Part shown: one piece after another, positions 14,297 through 22,617 of the stretch
How the letters are laid out: each line of letters opens with the position of its first letter
Numbering within the stretch: position 1 is the stretch's first letter
Translations under genes and position numbers: made by a program
The notes under the pieces: generated by a model
The model's input: the letters and a program-made list of their open reading frames with translations, nothing else
Databases searched by the model: none
What the model was told of the DNA's origin: nothing
Origin: a virus
Direction: 5' to 3' (one strand)
Virus record (IMG/VR): IMGVR_UViG_3300036851_000104
Location: 1-41,421 of that record
DNA length: 41,421 bases

Positions 14297-14487
14297 AAGG
14301 AACATCGGATTACTGGCGAGGCATCTTCGTAGGCATAGTGCTCGGAGCAATCGTCTTCGGCTATGACCTCGGCTTCCTTGCCACCATCGGAGCAGGAGTC
14401 ATCGCTGGCTTCACAGTCAGCTTCACATTCAGCATGCTTGAGGAGGCAACCAGCTGGATGCGCAGACGGCTCAGTAGAAGTAGCTAG
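14293..14487 (+). CDS. Small membrane protein before the late region
   Basis: This is a 64-residue protein from ATG 14293. Two hydrophobic stretches (residues about 10-27 and 29-48) suggest two membrane passes, followed by a basic tail MRRRLSRSS. Its stop codon TAG (14485-14487) is the TAG of the first copy of the TAGCCGAAAA motif. Function is unknown. Confidence 0.6.
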   Translation: MKGTSDYWRGIFVGIVLGAIVFGYDLGFLATIGAGVIAGFTVSFTFSMLEEATSWMRRRLSRSS

Positions 14488-14494
14488 CCGAAAA
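14484..14494 (+). promoter_or_regulatory. Start-associated motif copy 1
   Basis: CTAGCCGAAAA. Its TAG is the stop codon of the 14293 gene. The ATG of the HNH gene lies 11 bases after the last A. Confidence 0.7.
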
Positions 14495-14504
14495 CCATGA
14501 GGCC

Positions 14505-14915
14505 ATGCAACGCCTCTGCCCAACCCACGGCCACTACACCGAAGCACGCTGCCCAGCCTGCCAACGCCAACGCAACAACGAGCCAGCCAAACAAGCACGC
14601 AGCACCCGCACCTACCAGCTAGCCAGAGCAGCAGCCAAACAACGCGACGGCCACACTTGCCAACGATGCGGTGCAGTAGACTGGTTATTCCAACCAACGG
14701 TCAACGATGGACGCGAATACAAGAAGCTTGAGGCTCATCACATCGACGGCAACCCACGCAACCACGCGCTCTCAAACCTGACAACACTCTGCGCTGATTG
14801 TCATGGCGATATTGATAGGGGGGCACCCGGCGCAACGCAAACTGTTGCGCAACCACCCCGCGCCAAGTTTTCACAAAAAAGAGTTCGCGAGCCTGATGAG
14901 CCCTCAGTCGCATGA
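14505..14915 (+). CDS. HNH endonuclease next to terminase
   Basis: This is a 136-residue protein from ATG 14505. An N-terminal CPTHGHY...CPAC zinc knuckle is followed by a canonical HNH nuclease: CQRCG, then EAHHIDGNPRNHALSNLTTLCADCH. Genes of this type beside TerL in cos-type HK97-like phages take part in cutting packaged DNA, so a packaging role is likely. The stop overlaps the TerL start. No separate small terminase was found beside it. Confidence 0.9.
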   Translation: MQRLCPTHGHYTEARCPACQRQRNNEPAKQARSTRTYQLARAAAKQRDGHTCQRCGAVDWLFQPTVNDGREYKKLEAHHIDGNPRNHALSNLTTLCADCHGDIDRGAPGATQTVAQPPRAKFSQKRVREPDEPSVA

Positions 14916-16399
14916 GGCCGTTTACGGTCGAGCATTTCGACGAGTGGACGCAGCGGCTGACGCTTGATACCGGCGAGCAGTGGCGGCCTGAGCCGTTCCA
15001 GCTGGCGTTCGTTGAGGATGTGTTCGCGGGCTACCGGGAATGCTGGCTTGTTGTCCCCCAGGGGAACGGGAAGACGACGCTGGTGGCCGGCTTGGCGCTC
15101 TATTACTTGGAGCATTACCCGGACGCGGCGATTCCGATTGCGGCTTCGGCGATCCCGCAGGCGAACACGTTGTATCTACAGGCGCAGGGGTTCGTTGTCC
15201 GTTCGGAGTGGATGTACGAGCTGGCGCCGGATTTGTTGGCGCGGGCGACGGGGAAGCGCAAGTTCGAGACGCCTCGGTTCGAGTGCCAACGGGGGTTCCG
15301 TCGGGTGCGGCACCACAAGGGCGGTTTCCTCGAGATCCGCGCCGCCGACGCGGGGACGGGCGACGGGATCATTCCGGGCGGGCTGGCGATCTGCGACGAA
15401 CTCCACCGTCACCGGAACCTCGAGCTATACAAAACCTGGAGCGGGAAGTTGCGGAAGCGCGGCGCGCAGATGATCGTGATCTCGACGGCCGGCGAGCCAG
15501 GGTCGGAGTTCGAGAACATGCGCGACGAGTTCCGCCGCCAGGGCGACGCTGTCCGTGAGGAGACATTCACGCGGTCGGCGAAGGAAGACTTGTCGGTGAT
15601 CCATGATTGGGCGGTCCCGGAGGATGGCGACGTGGATGATCTCGATCTGGTTGCGAGGGCGAACCCGTTTTCGGCGATGGATGTTGAGGCGTTGCGGGAG
15701 GAGCGCGAGTCGCCATCGTGGGAGTTCGGGCATTGGCGGCGGTTCAGTTGCAATCTGCCGACCCGCAGCGAGTTCGCGGCGATCACCGAGGCCGAGTGGT
15801 TCGGCGCCGAGGTCGATGACGAGATCCCGGAGGGCGAGCAGCTTGACGTTGGCGTTGATGTCGGCTGGAAGTACGACACGACCGGGATCCAGCCGCTCTG
15901 GATCCGCGACAGTTCCTATCGCCTGTTTGATCGCGGAGTGACGTTGACGCCGCCGAAGGACGGCGACTCACTGCACCCGGACGCGATCAAGCACGCGCTC
16001 GTCGAGATCAACGCGCGGAACCCGATTCGCCGGGTTGTCATGGACGTGTCGAACGCGCTCGATGTAGCGGCGTGGATCGAGGACGAGTTCGCCTGTGAGC
16101 TTGTCGATCGTGGGCAGACGAACAAGTTCCACTGTGAGGATTACGAGCGGTTCATGGAGGCGTTGCGGCAGGGATGGCTGAAGCATTCCGGGGATGAGGG
16201 ATTGACTCGGCATGTGTTGAATGCGATCGCGCGGCCGGCGACATATGGGGATCTGCGGTTTGACCGGCCGTCGAGCTCGCGGACGAACCAGGCGAAGCAG
16301 GATCTGCGGGTGATTGATCGTTTGACGGCGGCGGCGATGGTGCATACGTCTGCCGCGGTTGATTTGAAGCAGGGCGATGCGTCGTTCGCGTTGGCTTAG
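14912..16399 (+). CDS. terL: Large terminase subunit (TerL)
   Basis: This is a 495-residue packaging ATPase/nuclease. Residues 49-55 are PQGNGKT (Walker A), D162-E163 lie in LAICDELH (Walker B), and DVGVDVGWKYD near residue 312 begins the RNase-H-like nuclease domain that cuts the concatemer. Length and order fit HK97-type TerL. ATG 14912 overlaps the HNH stop by four bases. It pumps DNA into the prohead through the portal encoded immediately downstream. Identification is secure; the packaging strategy (cos or pac) is not visible. Confidence 0.95.
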   Translation: MRPFTVEHFDEWTQRLTLDTGEQWRPEPFQLAFVEDVFAGYRECWLVVPQGNGKTTLVAGLALYYLEHYPDAAIPIAASAIPQANTLYLQAQGFVVRSEWMYELAPDLLARATGKRKFETPRFECQRGFRRVRHHKGGFLEIRAADAGTGDGIIPGGLAICDELHRHRNLELYKTWSGKLRKRGAQMIVISTAGEPGSEFENMRDEFRRQGDAVREETFTRSAKEDLSVIHDWAVPEDGDVDDLDLVARANPFSAMDVEALREERESPSWEFGHWRRFSCNLPTRSEFAAITEAEWFGAEVDDEIPEGEQLDVGVDVGWKYDTTGIQPLWIRDSSYRLFDRGVTLTPPKDGDSLHPDAIKHALVEINARNPIRRVVMDVSNALDVAAWIEDEFACELVDRGQTNKFHCEDYERFMEALRQGWLKHSGDEGLTRHVLNAIARPATYGDLRFDRPSSSRTNQAKQDLRVIDRLTAAAMVHTSAAVDLKQGDASFALA

Positions 16400-16410
16400 T
16401 TAGCCGAAAA
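16400..16410 (+). promoter_or_regulatory. Start-associated motif copy 2
   Basis: TTAGCCGAAAA, one base different at the first position. It directly follows the TerL stop. It lies 6 bases before GTG 16416 or 12 before ATG 16422 of the portal gene. Confidence 0.65.
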
Positions 16411-16415
16411 CCCTT

Positions 16416-17762
16416 GTGGTTATGCGGCTCGGCCCGCTGAACATCGTCAACAGCCAACGCTTGCAGCGTTCTTCGCTGTCGCTTGACGAGTACGTCGAAT
16501 ATTTTACGTACTTGTCGCATCAGTATCCGCTGCTGGGCGGGGTGTCGTACCCGACCGAGAAGCTAGAGGAGATCGGCAGTGGCTTCCCTGGCTTGGTGCG
16601 TGGTGCGTACCAGGCGAATGGGGTTGTGTTTGCGTGTGTGCTGAAGCGGCTGCTGCTGTTCTCGGAGGCTAGGTTCCAGTTTCGGCAGCTTCGTTCCGGT
16701 CGGCCGGGTGAATTGTTTGGGAGGGAGTCGCTGCTGCCACTCGAGCAGCCTGAACCGGGGAAGACGACCGGTGATCTGCTGGCGCGGATGGAAGTGGACG
16801 TGTCGTTTGCCGGCAACTCGCTGATCGTCAGGCGTGGCAACAGGCTGAAGAGGCTGCGGCCGGATTGGGTCGGGATCGTCTTGGGCGGCGACGGGGAGAA
16901 CGACCCGGATGCCGAGGTGATTGGCTACCGCTATTGGCCCGGCGGTCCGCACTCGGGCGAAGAGCCGCAAAACTTTCTCCGCGAAGAGGTCGCTCACTAT
17001 GCGCCGATCCCCGACCCGCTCGCCCAATACCGGGGCATGTCATGGCTGACCCCGGTCGTCCGCGAAGTGATGGCCGACAGTGGCTGGCGCGACCACAAGA
17101 TCAAGTTTCTGGAGCATGGCGGCGTGCCGCCAGTGTTCTTCAAGGTCGACCCACAGTCGATGACCGAGGATCAACTCGTGGCGTTTGCGGATAAGTACCG
17201 TGCTGCCGCCGAAGGCGCCGGGAATGCATATCGCTCAATTTTCATGCGTGCTGCCATCGACCCGATCCCGCTCGGCGCCAACATCCAGCAGATGGACTTC
17301 AAGGTCGTACAGGGTGCCGGCGAAACCAGAATCGCGGCCGCGGCCGGGGTACCGCCGACGGTCGTCGGACTGAGCGAGGGATTGCAGGGCTCATCGTTGA
17401 ACGCCGGCAACTTTGGGGAGGCGATGCGGAACTTCGCCGACCTGACGATGCGGCCGTTGTGGCGGAACGCCGCCGGGTCTCTGTCAACGATCATCGACAT
17501 TCCTTCGGGCTCGGAGCTCTGGTACGACGACCGCGATATCCCCGCGTTGCAGGAAGATGTGAAAGAGGCGGCCGAAGTGCTCGAGTCAAACATGCGGTCA
17601 ATTAAGGCAGGTGCAGAGGCAGGCTTCGATACGGACTCGGTCGTCGATGCCGTCACAAGTGGTGATCTGAAGCGGCTGAAGCACACTGGGCTTCTCAGCG
17701 TGCAATTGCAGGAGCCCGGATCGCAGAACGGCAAGCCGACCGAGATCGAAGTTCCTAGCTAG
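16416..17762 (+). CDS. Portal protein
   Basis: This is a 448-residue dodecameric head vertex protein of the HK97/SPP1 portal superfamily. The pattern GFPGLVRGAYQANGVVFACVLKRLLLFSEARF near the N terminus, RGMSWLTPVVREV in the middle and the clip/stem region with GAGETRIAAAAGVPPTVVGLSEG match the family. GTG 16416 or ATG 16422 may be the start; neither has a Shine-Dalgarno sequence, and motif copy 2 lies just upstream. The stop codon TAG is part of motif copy 3. Confidence 0.93.
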   Translation: MVMRLGPLNIVNSQRLQRSSLSLDEYVEYFTYLSHQYPLLGGVSYPTEKLEEIGSGFPGLVRGAYQANGVVFACVLKRLLLFSEARFQFRQLRSGRPGELFGRESLLPLEQPEPGKTTGDLLARMEVDVSFAGNSLIVRRGNRLKRLRPDWVGIVLGGDGENDPDAEVIGYRYWPGGPHSGEEPQNFLREEVAHYAPIPDPLAQYRGMSWLTPVVREVMADSGWRDHKIKFLEHGGVPPVFFKVDPQSMTEDQLVAFADKYRAAAEGAGNAYRSIFMRAAIDPIPLGANIQQMDFKVVQGAGETRIAAAAGVPPTVVGLSEGLQGSSLNAGNFGEAMRNFADLTMRPLWRNAAGSLSTIIDIPSGSELWYDDRDIPALQEDVKEAAEVLESNMRSIKAGAEAGFDTDSVVDAVTSGDLKRLKHTGLLSVQLQEPGSQNGKPTEIEVPS

Positions 17763-17769
17763 CCGAAAA
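17759..17769 (+). promoter_or_regulatory. Start-associated motif copy 3
   Basis: CTAGCCGAAAA, preceded by CTAG as a near-duplicate. TAG is the portal stop codon. The next ATG is 8 bases after the last A, with no purine-rich ribosome site between. Confidence 0.75.
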
Positions 17770-17776
17770 CCTGCAC

Positions 17777-17971
17777 ATGCCGTATTCGGTGAGCAAGGAC
17801 GCCGAGGCATGTTCTACGAGCCGACCGTGGGCGGTCAAAAACTCCGAGACAGGGAAGCTCCATGGTTGCCACGCCTCCAAGCAGCAGGCGCAGAAGCAGC
17901 AGGCGGCGTTGTACGTGCATGTTCCTGAGGCAGCTAGCCGAAAACCTAGAGAGCAGCAGTGGAGACTCTGA
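17777..17971 (+). CDS. Small conserved phage protein, flanked by motifs
   Basis: This is a 64-residue protein from ATG 17777. PWAVKNSETGKLHGCHASKQQAQKQQAALY is a pattern I recognise from small proteins next to, or fused to, prohead proteases in actinobacterial phages. Motif copy 3 lies before it. Motif copy 4 lies inside its 3' end, where it is read as ASRKP, one base out of the frame in which its TAG would stop translation. The last ten residues may therefore be a read-through extension. Function is unknown. Confidence 0.75.
   Translation: MPYSVSKDAEACSTSRPWAVKNSETGKLHGCHASKQQAQKQQAALYVHVPEAASRKPREQQWRL
17934..17944 (+). promoter_or_regulatory. Start-associated motif copy 4 (inside coding sequence)
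   Basis: CTAGCCGAAAA. It is located inside the end of the 17777 gene. The next start downstream is GTG 17959, which opens a chain of tiny frames leading to the protease. Confidence 0.65.
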
Positions 17972-18044
17972 TGAGAAAGAAGGTGGTGAGGTTGGGATGA
18001 GCGTCGAGTTGTTCCGCGCACAGTGGACGGCGGCGTTCATTTGA
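17959..18044 (+). other. Two tiny overlapping leader frames before the protease
   Basis: GTG 17959 opens a 13-codon frame ending at 18000. ATG 17997 overlaps its stop and opens a 15-codon frame ending at 18044. TTG 18041 of the protease overlaps that stop. This is a chain of stop/start overlaps suited to translational coupling, but the peptides show no domain and may be chance frames. Confidence 0.4.
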
Positions 18045-19045
18045 GCGTGCTCAACGATCTCCCCGATTCCAGCTTCCTGCATGTCGAAGGCGGGGGCAAA
18101 AAGGACGAGGATGGAAAGACCGTCCCTCGCACCTTGCGTCATTTCCCGTACAAGGATGCGAACGGAAACGTTGATTTGCCGCACCTCAGGAACGCGCTCG
18201 CCCGGATCCCGCAGTCTAGTCTCGCGGCTGATTTGAAGAGCAGACTGACCTCCAAGGCGCAGGGCATCCTTGAGAAGCAGTCGGCCCGCAGCACCATTTT
18301 TACGGATTCGTTTGTGCGCGCGGCCAGTTTCGACTTCGACCTACAGCGGACCAAAGGTAATGGCAAGGCGATCATGTCCGGTCGCCTCGCCAGCTTCGGC
18401 GACTGGACGGAGATCGATTCTCCGTTCGAGGGTCATTTCATGGAACGGATCGCGCCGGGGGCTTTCGCAAAGACGATCCAAGAGAACGGGCAGAAGCTGA
18501 AGGTGCTGTTCCAGCATGGCCTCGATCCGGCGATCGGCAAAAAGCCGCTCGGGCGCATCCTTGATCTAGCCGAGGATGCTCAAGGCGTGCGCTACGAAGT
18601 CGAGTTGCTGGATGCGCCCTACGTCGATGATCTGATTCCCGGTCTTGAGGCTGGCCTCTATGGGACCTCGTTTCGGGCTCGGGACATCAAGAACGACGAG
18701 ACGCGCTGGCCGAAGCGCTCCGACTTCAACCCGAAGCGTCTGCCGGAAGTGACCCGGCTCGAATTGGAGATGAAGGAGTTCGGGCCAGTCACCTTTCCCG
18801 CCTACGCCGATACGACCGCGCGCATGCGTTCGATGACCGATGAGTTCATGTTGCCTGGGCTGCGCGAGTTGATCGCAGCGCTCAGGCCCGAAGATGTTGA
18901 ACGAGCCGCAGCACTCACCGAGCCGGAGCCGGAGCCGGAGGAAGAGACGCCGGAGTCCACTCCCGCACCAGAAGTGAGCCGCAGCACTCGGCCACGCCAC
19001 GACTACTTGGAAGGAAAGGAGGAGAAACCATCGTGGCATCTGTAG
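18041..19045 (+). CDS. Prohead (capsid maturation) protease
   Basis: This is about 334 residues. An N-terminal domain of about 80 residues (LPDSSFLHVEGGGKKDEDGK...LPHLRNALARIPQS) is of a type often fused to actinobacteriophage proteases. It precedes the HK97-family serine protease with SFGDWTEID, the catalytic His159 in FQHG and Ser210 in YGTSFR. It cleaves the capsid scaffold domain during maturation. The acidic Glu/Pro-rich tail is probably disordered. TTG 18041 is chosen because it overlaps the upstream stop; GTG 18023 and GTG 18047 in the same frame are alternatives. Confidence 0.9.
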   Translation: MSVLNDLPDSSFLHVEGGGKKDEDGKTVPRTLRHFPYKDANGNVDLPHLRNALARIPQSSLAADLKSRLTSKAQGILEKQSARSTIFTDSFVRAASFDFDLQRTKGNGKAIMSGRLASFGDWTEIDSPFEGHFMERIAPGAFAKTIQENGQKLKVLFQHGLDPAIGKKPLGRILDLAEDAQGVRYEVELLDAPYVDDLIPGLEAGLYGTSFRARDIKNDETRWPKRSDFNPKRLPEVTRLELEMKEFGPVTFPAYADTTARMRSMTDEFMLPGLRELIAALRPEDVERAAALTEPEPEPEEETPESTPAPEVSRSTRPRHDYLEGKEEKPSWHL

Positions 19046-20523
19046 AGAAAGAGACCGACGACAGCGGCGAGCGCTCTCGCTCAATTGAAGAACTCGACGC
19101 GGAGATCGAGCAGCGCAAGGAACGTCTGCGCCAGATCGACACGGAATACGTCGGCAAGCGGTTCTCGGCCGAGAGCAAAGACGAATGGAACAGGCTCAAT
19201 AGCGAGGTGGACGAACTCGAGGAAAGCAAGCGCGAGCTCGTCGTCCGCAGCGATCGGCTGCGCGTACTTGCCGAGAAGGACGAGCATGTCGAGAAGGTGG
19301 TCGATCCGTTCCAGGTGCAGAAGCCTCGCCCTGAGAACATCTTCGACCTCTCTTCGATCCGGCGTGACTTCAATGATCCCTCCGTCGAGGGGCGGGAGCT
19401 TCGCGACCGGGCGAAGATGCTGATCGAGCGGAGCCAGTTCCCGCACGAGCGGACCCGCCGCGAGGAGATCCAGGGGCATCTCGAGGTGCTGGTGGAAGGA
19501 GAGGAGAACGAGGCGCGGATTGCCCGTCACCTCATGTACACCGGCTCGCCGGAATACCGGCGTGCATTCACGAAGTATCTGGCGAACCAGCCGCGCTCGC
19601 CGCGGGAAGAGGACATGCTTCAGCGTGCCGCATCGCTGACGACCACAGCCGGCGGGTTCGCGGTCCCCTTCGTCTTGGATCCGAGCGTGATCCCAACCTC
19701 GAACGGAGCGATCAACCCATACCGCTCAGTTGCGAGTGTCGCTTCGATCAGCGTCGACGAATGGCGCGGTGTGAGCTCGGACGGGATCACGGCGGCGTTC
19801 CAGGCCGAGGCGGCAGCTGTTACCGATGCCGCCCCGACGCTGGCTCAGCCGACCGTCTCGACGGAGATGGCACGCGCGTTCGTGCCGTTCTCGATCGAGA
19901 TTGGGCAGGACTGGGGCAGCTTCGCCTCCGAGATGGCGGCGATGCTCTCCGATGCGAAGGACGTGCTTGAGGCGAGCAAGTTCGCGCTCGGCTCGGGCAC
20001 GAACGAGCCGTTCGGCGTGATCACCGGCGCAACGACCGTCTACACGGCGGCAAACAGCACTTCGCTGGTGGTCGCCGATGTCTACGGAGTACACAACGCG
20101 CTTCCGCCGCGGTTCCGCTCAAGGGCGAGCTGGACGTTGAACAACGCGACCGCCGATCGGATCCGCCAGCTTGATACGGCTGGCGGCGCGAACCTGTGGG
20201 TGCAGAACCTTCAGCTTCGCTCGGCGGCACAGGCGAGCACGATGACGGACGGCCGCATGGGAGCCGACCTGCTCGGCAAACCTGCCTACGAGGCAACCGC
20301 GCAGTCGGGAACGTTCACGACCGGCGAAAAGATCGGGGTGATCGGTGACTTCAACTATTACAAGATCATCGACCGGATCGGAATGACGATCGAAACGATC
20401 CCGCACATCTTCGGAGCCGCACAAGGCAATCTTCCGACAGGTCAGAGAGGCTTGTTTGCTTACTGGAGGGTGGGCGCAAAAGTGCTGCATGCCAATGCCT
20501 TCCGAGTCCTGAAGCTGGCCTGA
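19033..20523 (+). CDS. Major capsid protein, HK97 fold
   Basis: This is a 496-residue protein with an N-terminal, charged coiled-coil delta domain (residues about 10-110, e.g. SIEELDAEIEQRKERLRQID) serving as internal scaffold. It continues into the HK97 capsid domain starting near AASLTTTAGGFAVPFV, with SIEIGQDWGSFASEM and the GTNEPFGVITGA loop. The protease encoded upstream should remove the scaffold. GTG 19033 follows a strong GGAGG site and overlaps the protease end by 13 bases, so the two are co-translated. A perfect hairpin lies downstream. Confidence 0.95.
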   Translation: MASVEKETDDSGERSRSIEELDAEIEQRKERLRQIDTEYVGKRFSAESKDEWNRLNSEVDELEESKRELVVRSDRLRVLAEKDEHVEKVVDPFQVQKPRPENIFDLSSIRRDFNDPSVEGRELRDRAKMLIERSQFPHERTRREEIQGHLEVLVEGEENEARIARHLMYTGSPEYRRAFTKYLANQPRSPREEDMLQRAASLTTTAGGFAVPFVLDPSVIPTSNGAINPYRSVASVASISVDEWRGVSSDGITAAFQAEAAAVTDAAPTLAQPTVSTEMARAFVPFSIEIGQDWGSFASEMAAMLSDAKDVLEASKFALGSGTNEPFGVITGATTVYTAANSTSLVVADVYGVHNALPPRFRSRASWTLNNATADRIRQLDTAGGANLWVQNLQLRSAAQASTMTDGRMGADLLGKPAYEATAQSGTFTTGEKIGVIGDFNYYKIIDRIGMTIETIPHIFGAAQGNLPTGQRGLFAYWRVGAKVLHANAFRVLKLA

Positions 20524-20528
20524 TCGCG

Positions 20529-20699
20529 ATGGCAGAGAAGAAAGCCAAGCAGGAGGAGATTCCGCAGACACCTTCCGGGCTTGCGCTCGAGAAAGTGGGG
20601 AATCTCGACGGTGAGGATGTCAAGCCTGCCGACACCGAGAAGGCGCTTGAGCATGGCGAGGCATATCAGGCCGAGAAGAAGAAGCATCGCTGGGGCTAA
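20529..20699 (+). CDS. Small charged protein after capsid
   Basis: This is a 56-residue, Lys/Glu-rich protein from ATG 20529, five bases after the capsid stop. It is probably helical and disordered at its ends (EKKAKQEEIPQ). It could be a minor head or head-to-tail accessory protein, but no family is recognised. Confidence 0.6.
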   Translation: MAEKKAKQEEIPQTPSGLALEKVGNLDGEDVKPADTEKALEHGEAYQAEKKKHRWG

Positions 20700-20709
20700 C
20701 GGCGATGCA

Positions 20710-20742
20710 AGGGGAGCCAGTCCTCAGGGTGCTGGCTCCCCT
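20710..20742 (+). terminator. Hairpin downstream of capsid gene
   Basis: An 11-bp perfect stem (AGGGGAGCCAG and its complement at 20732-20742) with an 11-base loop. There is no T run after it, so it is a candidate attenuator or RNA-stabilising element and not a classical intrinsic terminator. It separates the strongly expressed capsid gene from later genes. Confidence 0.7.
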
Positions 20743-20763
20743 CAACCCTGAGAGGAGAAGCAA

Positions 20764-21060
20764 ATGCCACGAACAACGACAAGAAACCGCAACATGCTGG
20801 TAGCCCGCGAGGCGATCGTGATCAATGTCGGCGCACGCCCGGTCAAGTACGGACAGATCACTGTTCTCGACCGCAAGAGCGGCGAGCGCAAGACGATCGA
20901 TAACCACAACCAGATCGTCGATGAGGGCGAAGACGGGATGCCCTACGCGTTCAAGGCGAATCAGCGGGTGAACAAGAACCATCCAGCCGTGAAGGAAAAC
21001 CCGGATGCGTTCCTTCCCGCCGACGACGTAGACGAGGTCGACCAGGTCGCCGAGGTTTAG
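20764..21060 (+). CDS. Hypothetical head-region protein
   Basis: This is a 98-residue protein from ATG 20764, which follows a GAGGAG ribosome site after the capsid hairpin. A beta-rich N-terminal half (AIVINVGARPVKYGQITVLDRKSGERKTI) is followed by an acidic tail. It may be a head decoration or completion protein. Its family is not recognised. Confidence 0.65.
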   Translation: MPRTTTRNRNMLVAREAIVINVGARPVKYGQITVLDRKSGERKTIDNHNQIVDEGEDGMPYAFKANQRVNKNHPAVKENPDAFLPADDVDEVDQVAEV

Positions 21061-21065
21061 CCTCG

Positions 21066-21278
21066 GTGCAAACGGCTGATCGGGTCGCCGAGCTCGAAGC
21101 GGCGCTGGAACGGGAACGCGCCTACTTTCGCGAGATGATGACGGCGGTGCAGGCCGCCCGCATGTTCGACCGCTTCCATGCCTTCGACGCGATTAAAAAC
21201 GATGCGTGCCCTACCTGCGGTGGCCGGGTGGCAGTTGAAGAAACATCAACGGCTGTCAGGTTGAAGGCGGTCCGGTGA
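21066..21278 (+). CDS. Hypothetical coiled-coil protein with CPTC
   Basis: This is a 70-residue protein from GTG 21066. Its first half is a likely coiled coil (VAELEAALERERAYFREMMTA), followed by CPTCGG as half of a zinc site. It overlaps the glycosyltransferase-like gene by four bases and may be an accessory to it. Function is unknown. Confidence 0.6.
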   Translation: MQTADRVAELEAALERERAYFREMMTAVQAARMFDRFHAFDAIKNDACPTCGGRVAVEETSTAVRLKAVR

Positions 21279-21907
21279 CCGACCTTCTCCTCATTTTGAA
21301 CCCCCGTCGCATCGACGAATGCATCCAATCACTCCGCGAGCTCGATATCGACCGATTATGGATCAGAAACATGAGCGAGCTGGAAATCGATGAGCGGTGG
21401 CCAGAAGTTCTCGAAGCCGCCGCTGGCTACGACCGGTTGATCATCGTCGGCGACGACACGATTGCTCGTCCCCACGCGCTAAAGGCAGTGAGGGCGCTGC
21501 TGGACGAGGGGCATCCGGTCGTGACGGGATACGGCAACCTGGACATGAACGACTGGCGGGTGAATCTGAACAAGGCGCCGCTCGCCGACCAGTCAATAGC
21601 CGACAGTTATGACTTCTACACGCTCGGCGAAGTCCTGGCGTGGCCCGAACCAGCGGTTCCAACAACGGTCTGCGGGTTCTCGCTTACCGGCATGTCCTAC
21701 GAGTTGTGGGAGCGTTTCCCGTTCCAGGCTCATCTCGGCTCCGATTTCAGTCTCTCGAAACGCCTTACGGGGGTTGGCATTCCAATGATCGGCGCCAGGG
21801 AAGGGTTTATCTGGCACGTCAAAGAATTGTGGAATCGTCGCGACCAGGAACCGCGCAAGCGACTGCTGGTAGGCGAGGAGCCCGCGGCTATCGAGCTTGA
21901 GCGATGA
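21275..21907 (+). CDS. Glycosyltransferase-like protein 1
   Basis: This is a 210-residue protein from GTG 21275. The N-terminal LLLILNPRRIDECIQSLRELD and YDRLIIVGDDTIARPHAL give a nucleotide-sugar-binding GT-A-like half with a DD motif (GDDTI). HLGSDFSLSKRLTGVGIPMI follows the acceptor-side pattern of such enzymes. It overlaps glycosyltransferase 2. Glycosylation of virion proteins is established for some actinobacteriophages, so virion decoration is plausible. It is not proven here. Confidence 0.68.
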   Translation: MTDLLLILNPRRIDECIQSLRELDIDRLWIRNMSELEIDERWPEVLEAAAGYDRLIIVGDDTIARPHALKAVRALLDEGHPVVTGYGNLDMNDWRVNLNKAPLADQSIADSYDFYTLGEVLAWPEPAVPTTVCGFSLTGMSYELWERFPFQAHLGSDFSLSKRLTGVGIPMIGAREGFIWHVKELWNRRDQEPRKRLLVGEEPAAIELER

Positions 21908-22602
21908 CTACCCGGCAGTTCCCGAAGAAGAAACTTCGTGGCACAGTCGCGTTTTTCACTGGCGATCCCAGCATCCGCTTCAACGACTCCGTCCGCAGCT
22001 TCCAGGCAATGCTGTCGGAGATGCGAAACGACGACATCAGCGTCGGCATGTTCAGCGGCGTCAACGTCACCGGCAACCTCAACGAGGCTGTCGCGAAGAT
22101 GAAAGGCGACTGGCTCTGGCAGACCGCCGACGATCATGTCTGGGAACCGAACATCATCTATCGCCTCGAAGCCCACAACGTCGACATCGTTGCACCTCAC
22201 TGCCTGAAACGCACTCCAGGTTATGAGCCGGTCATCTATGGGAGCTCAAACGGCGATATTCACTCGCTTGCCCAAATCCCCAGAGAAGGACTGTTCGAAG
22301 TCCACGCCGCTGGTACAGCCGGAATGCTGATCCGCAAGCACGTCTTCGACGAAATCGGAGAGCCGTGGTTTGAGACCTACGGCAAGCAGAACGAGGACCT
22401 GATGTTCTGCCGCAAGCTCAGAGAGCATGGGTTCAAGATTTGGTGCGATCCGACGATCCTGCTCGGGCACATCGCCCTCACTTGCGTTTGGCCGACATGG
22501 ATCGAAGGCCGAGGCTGGGGCATTGACTTTGATCTTGGCGCTGGCGATGTAGAGCAGCGGGTAATCATGGGCCGGGTCGGGAACAGCTTGACGCCCAGCT
22601 AG
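21904..22602 (+). CDS. Glycosyltransferase-like protein 2 (GT2-like)
   Basis: This is a 232-residue protein from ATG 21904. WLWQTADDHVWEPNIIYRL contains a DxD-like Asp pair (ADDH), and EDLMFCRKLREHGFKIWCDPTILLGH matches the end of GT-A/GT2 domains. Together with protein 1 it probably forms a sugar-transfer pair for virion or phage-directed surface decoration. The stop TAG (22600-22602) is part of motif copy 5. Confidence 0.8.
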   Translation: MTTRQFPKKKLRGTVAFFTGDPSIRFNDSVRSFQAMLSEMRNDDISVGMFSGVNVTGNLNEAVAKMKGDWLWQTADDHVWEPNIIYRLEAHNVDIVAPHCLKRTPGYEPVIYGSSNGDIHSLAQIPREGLFEVHAAGTAGMLIRKHVFDEIGEPWFETYGKQNEDLMFCRKLREHGFKIWCDPTILLGHIALTCVWPTWIEGRGWGIDFDLGAGDVEQRVIMGRVGNSLTPS

Positions 22603-22609
22603 CCGAAAA
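22599..22609 (+). promoter_or_regulatory. Start-associated motif copy 5
   Basis: CTAGCCGAAAA. TAG is the stop of the glycosyltransferase gene. The ATG of the next gene lies 9 bases after the last A. A short AGGG lies between them. Confidence 0.75.
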
Positions 22610-22617
22610 GCTTAGGG

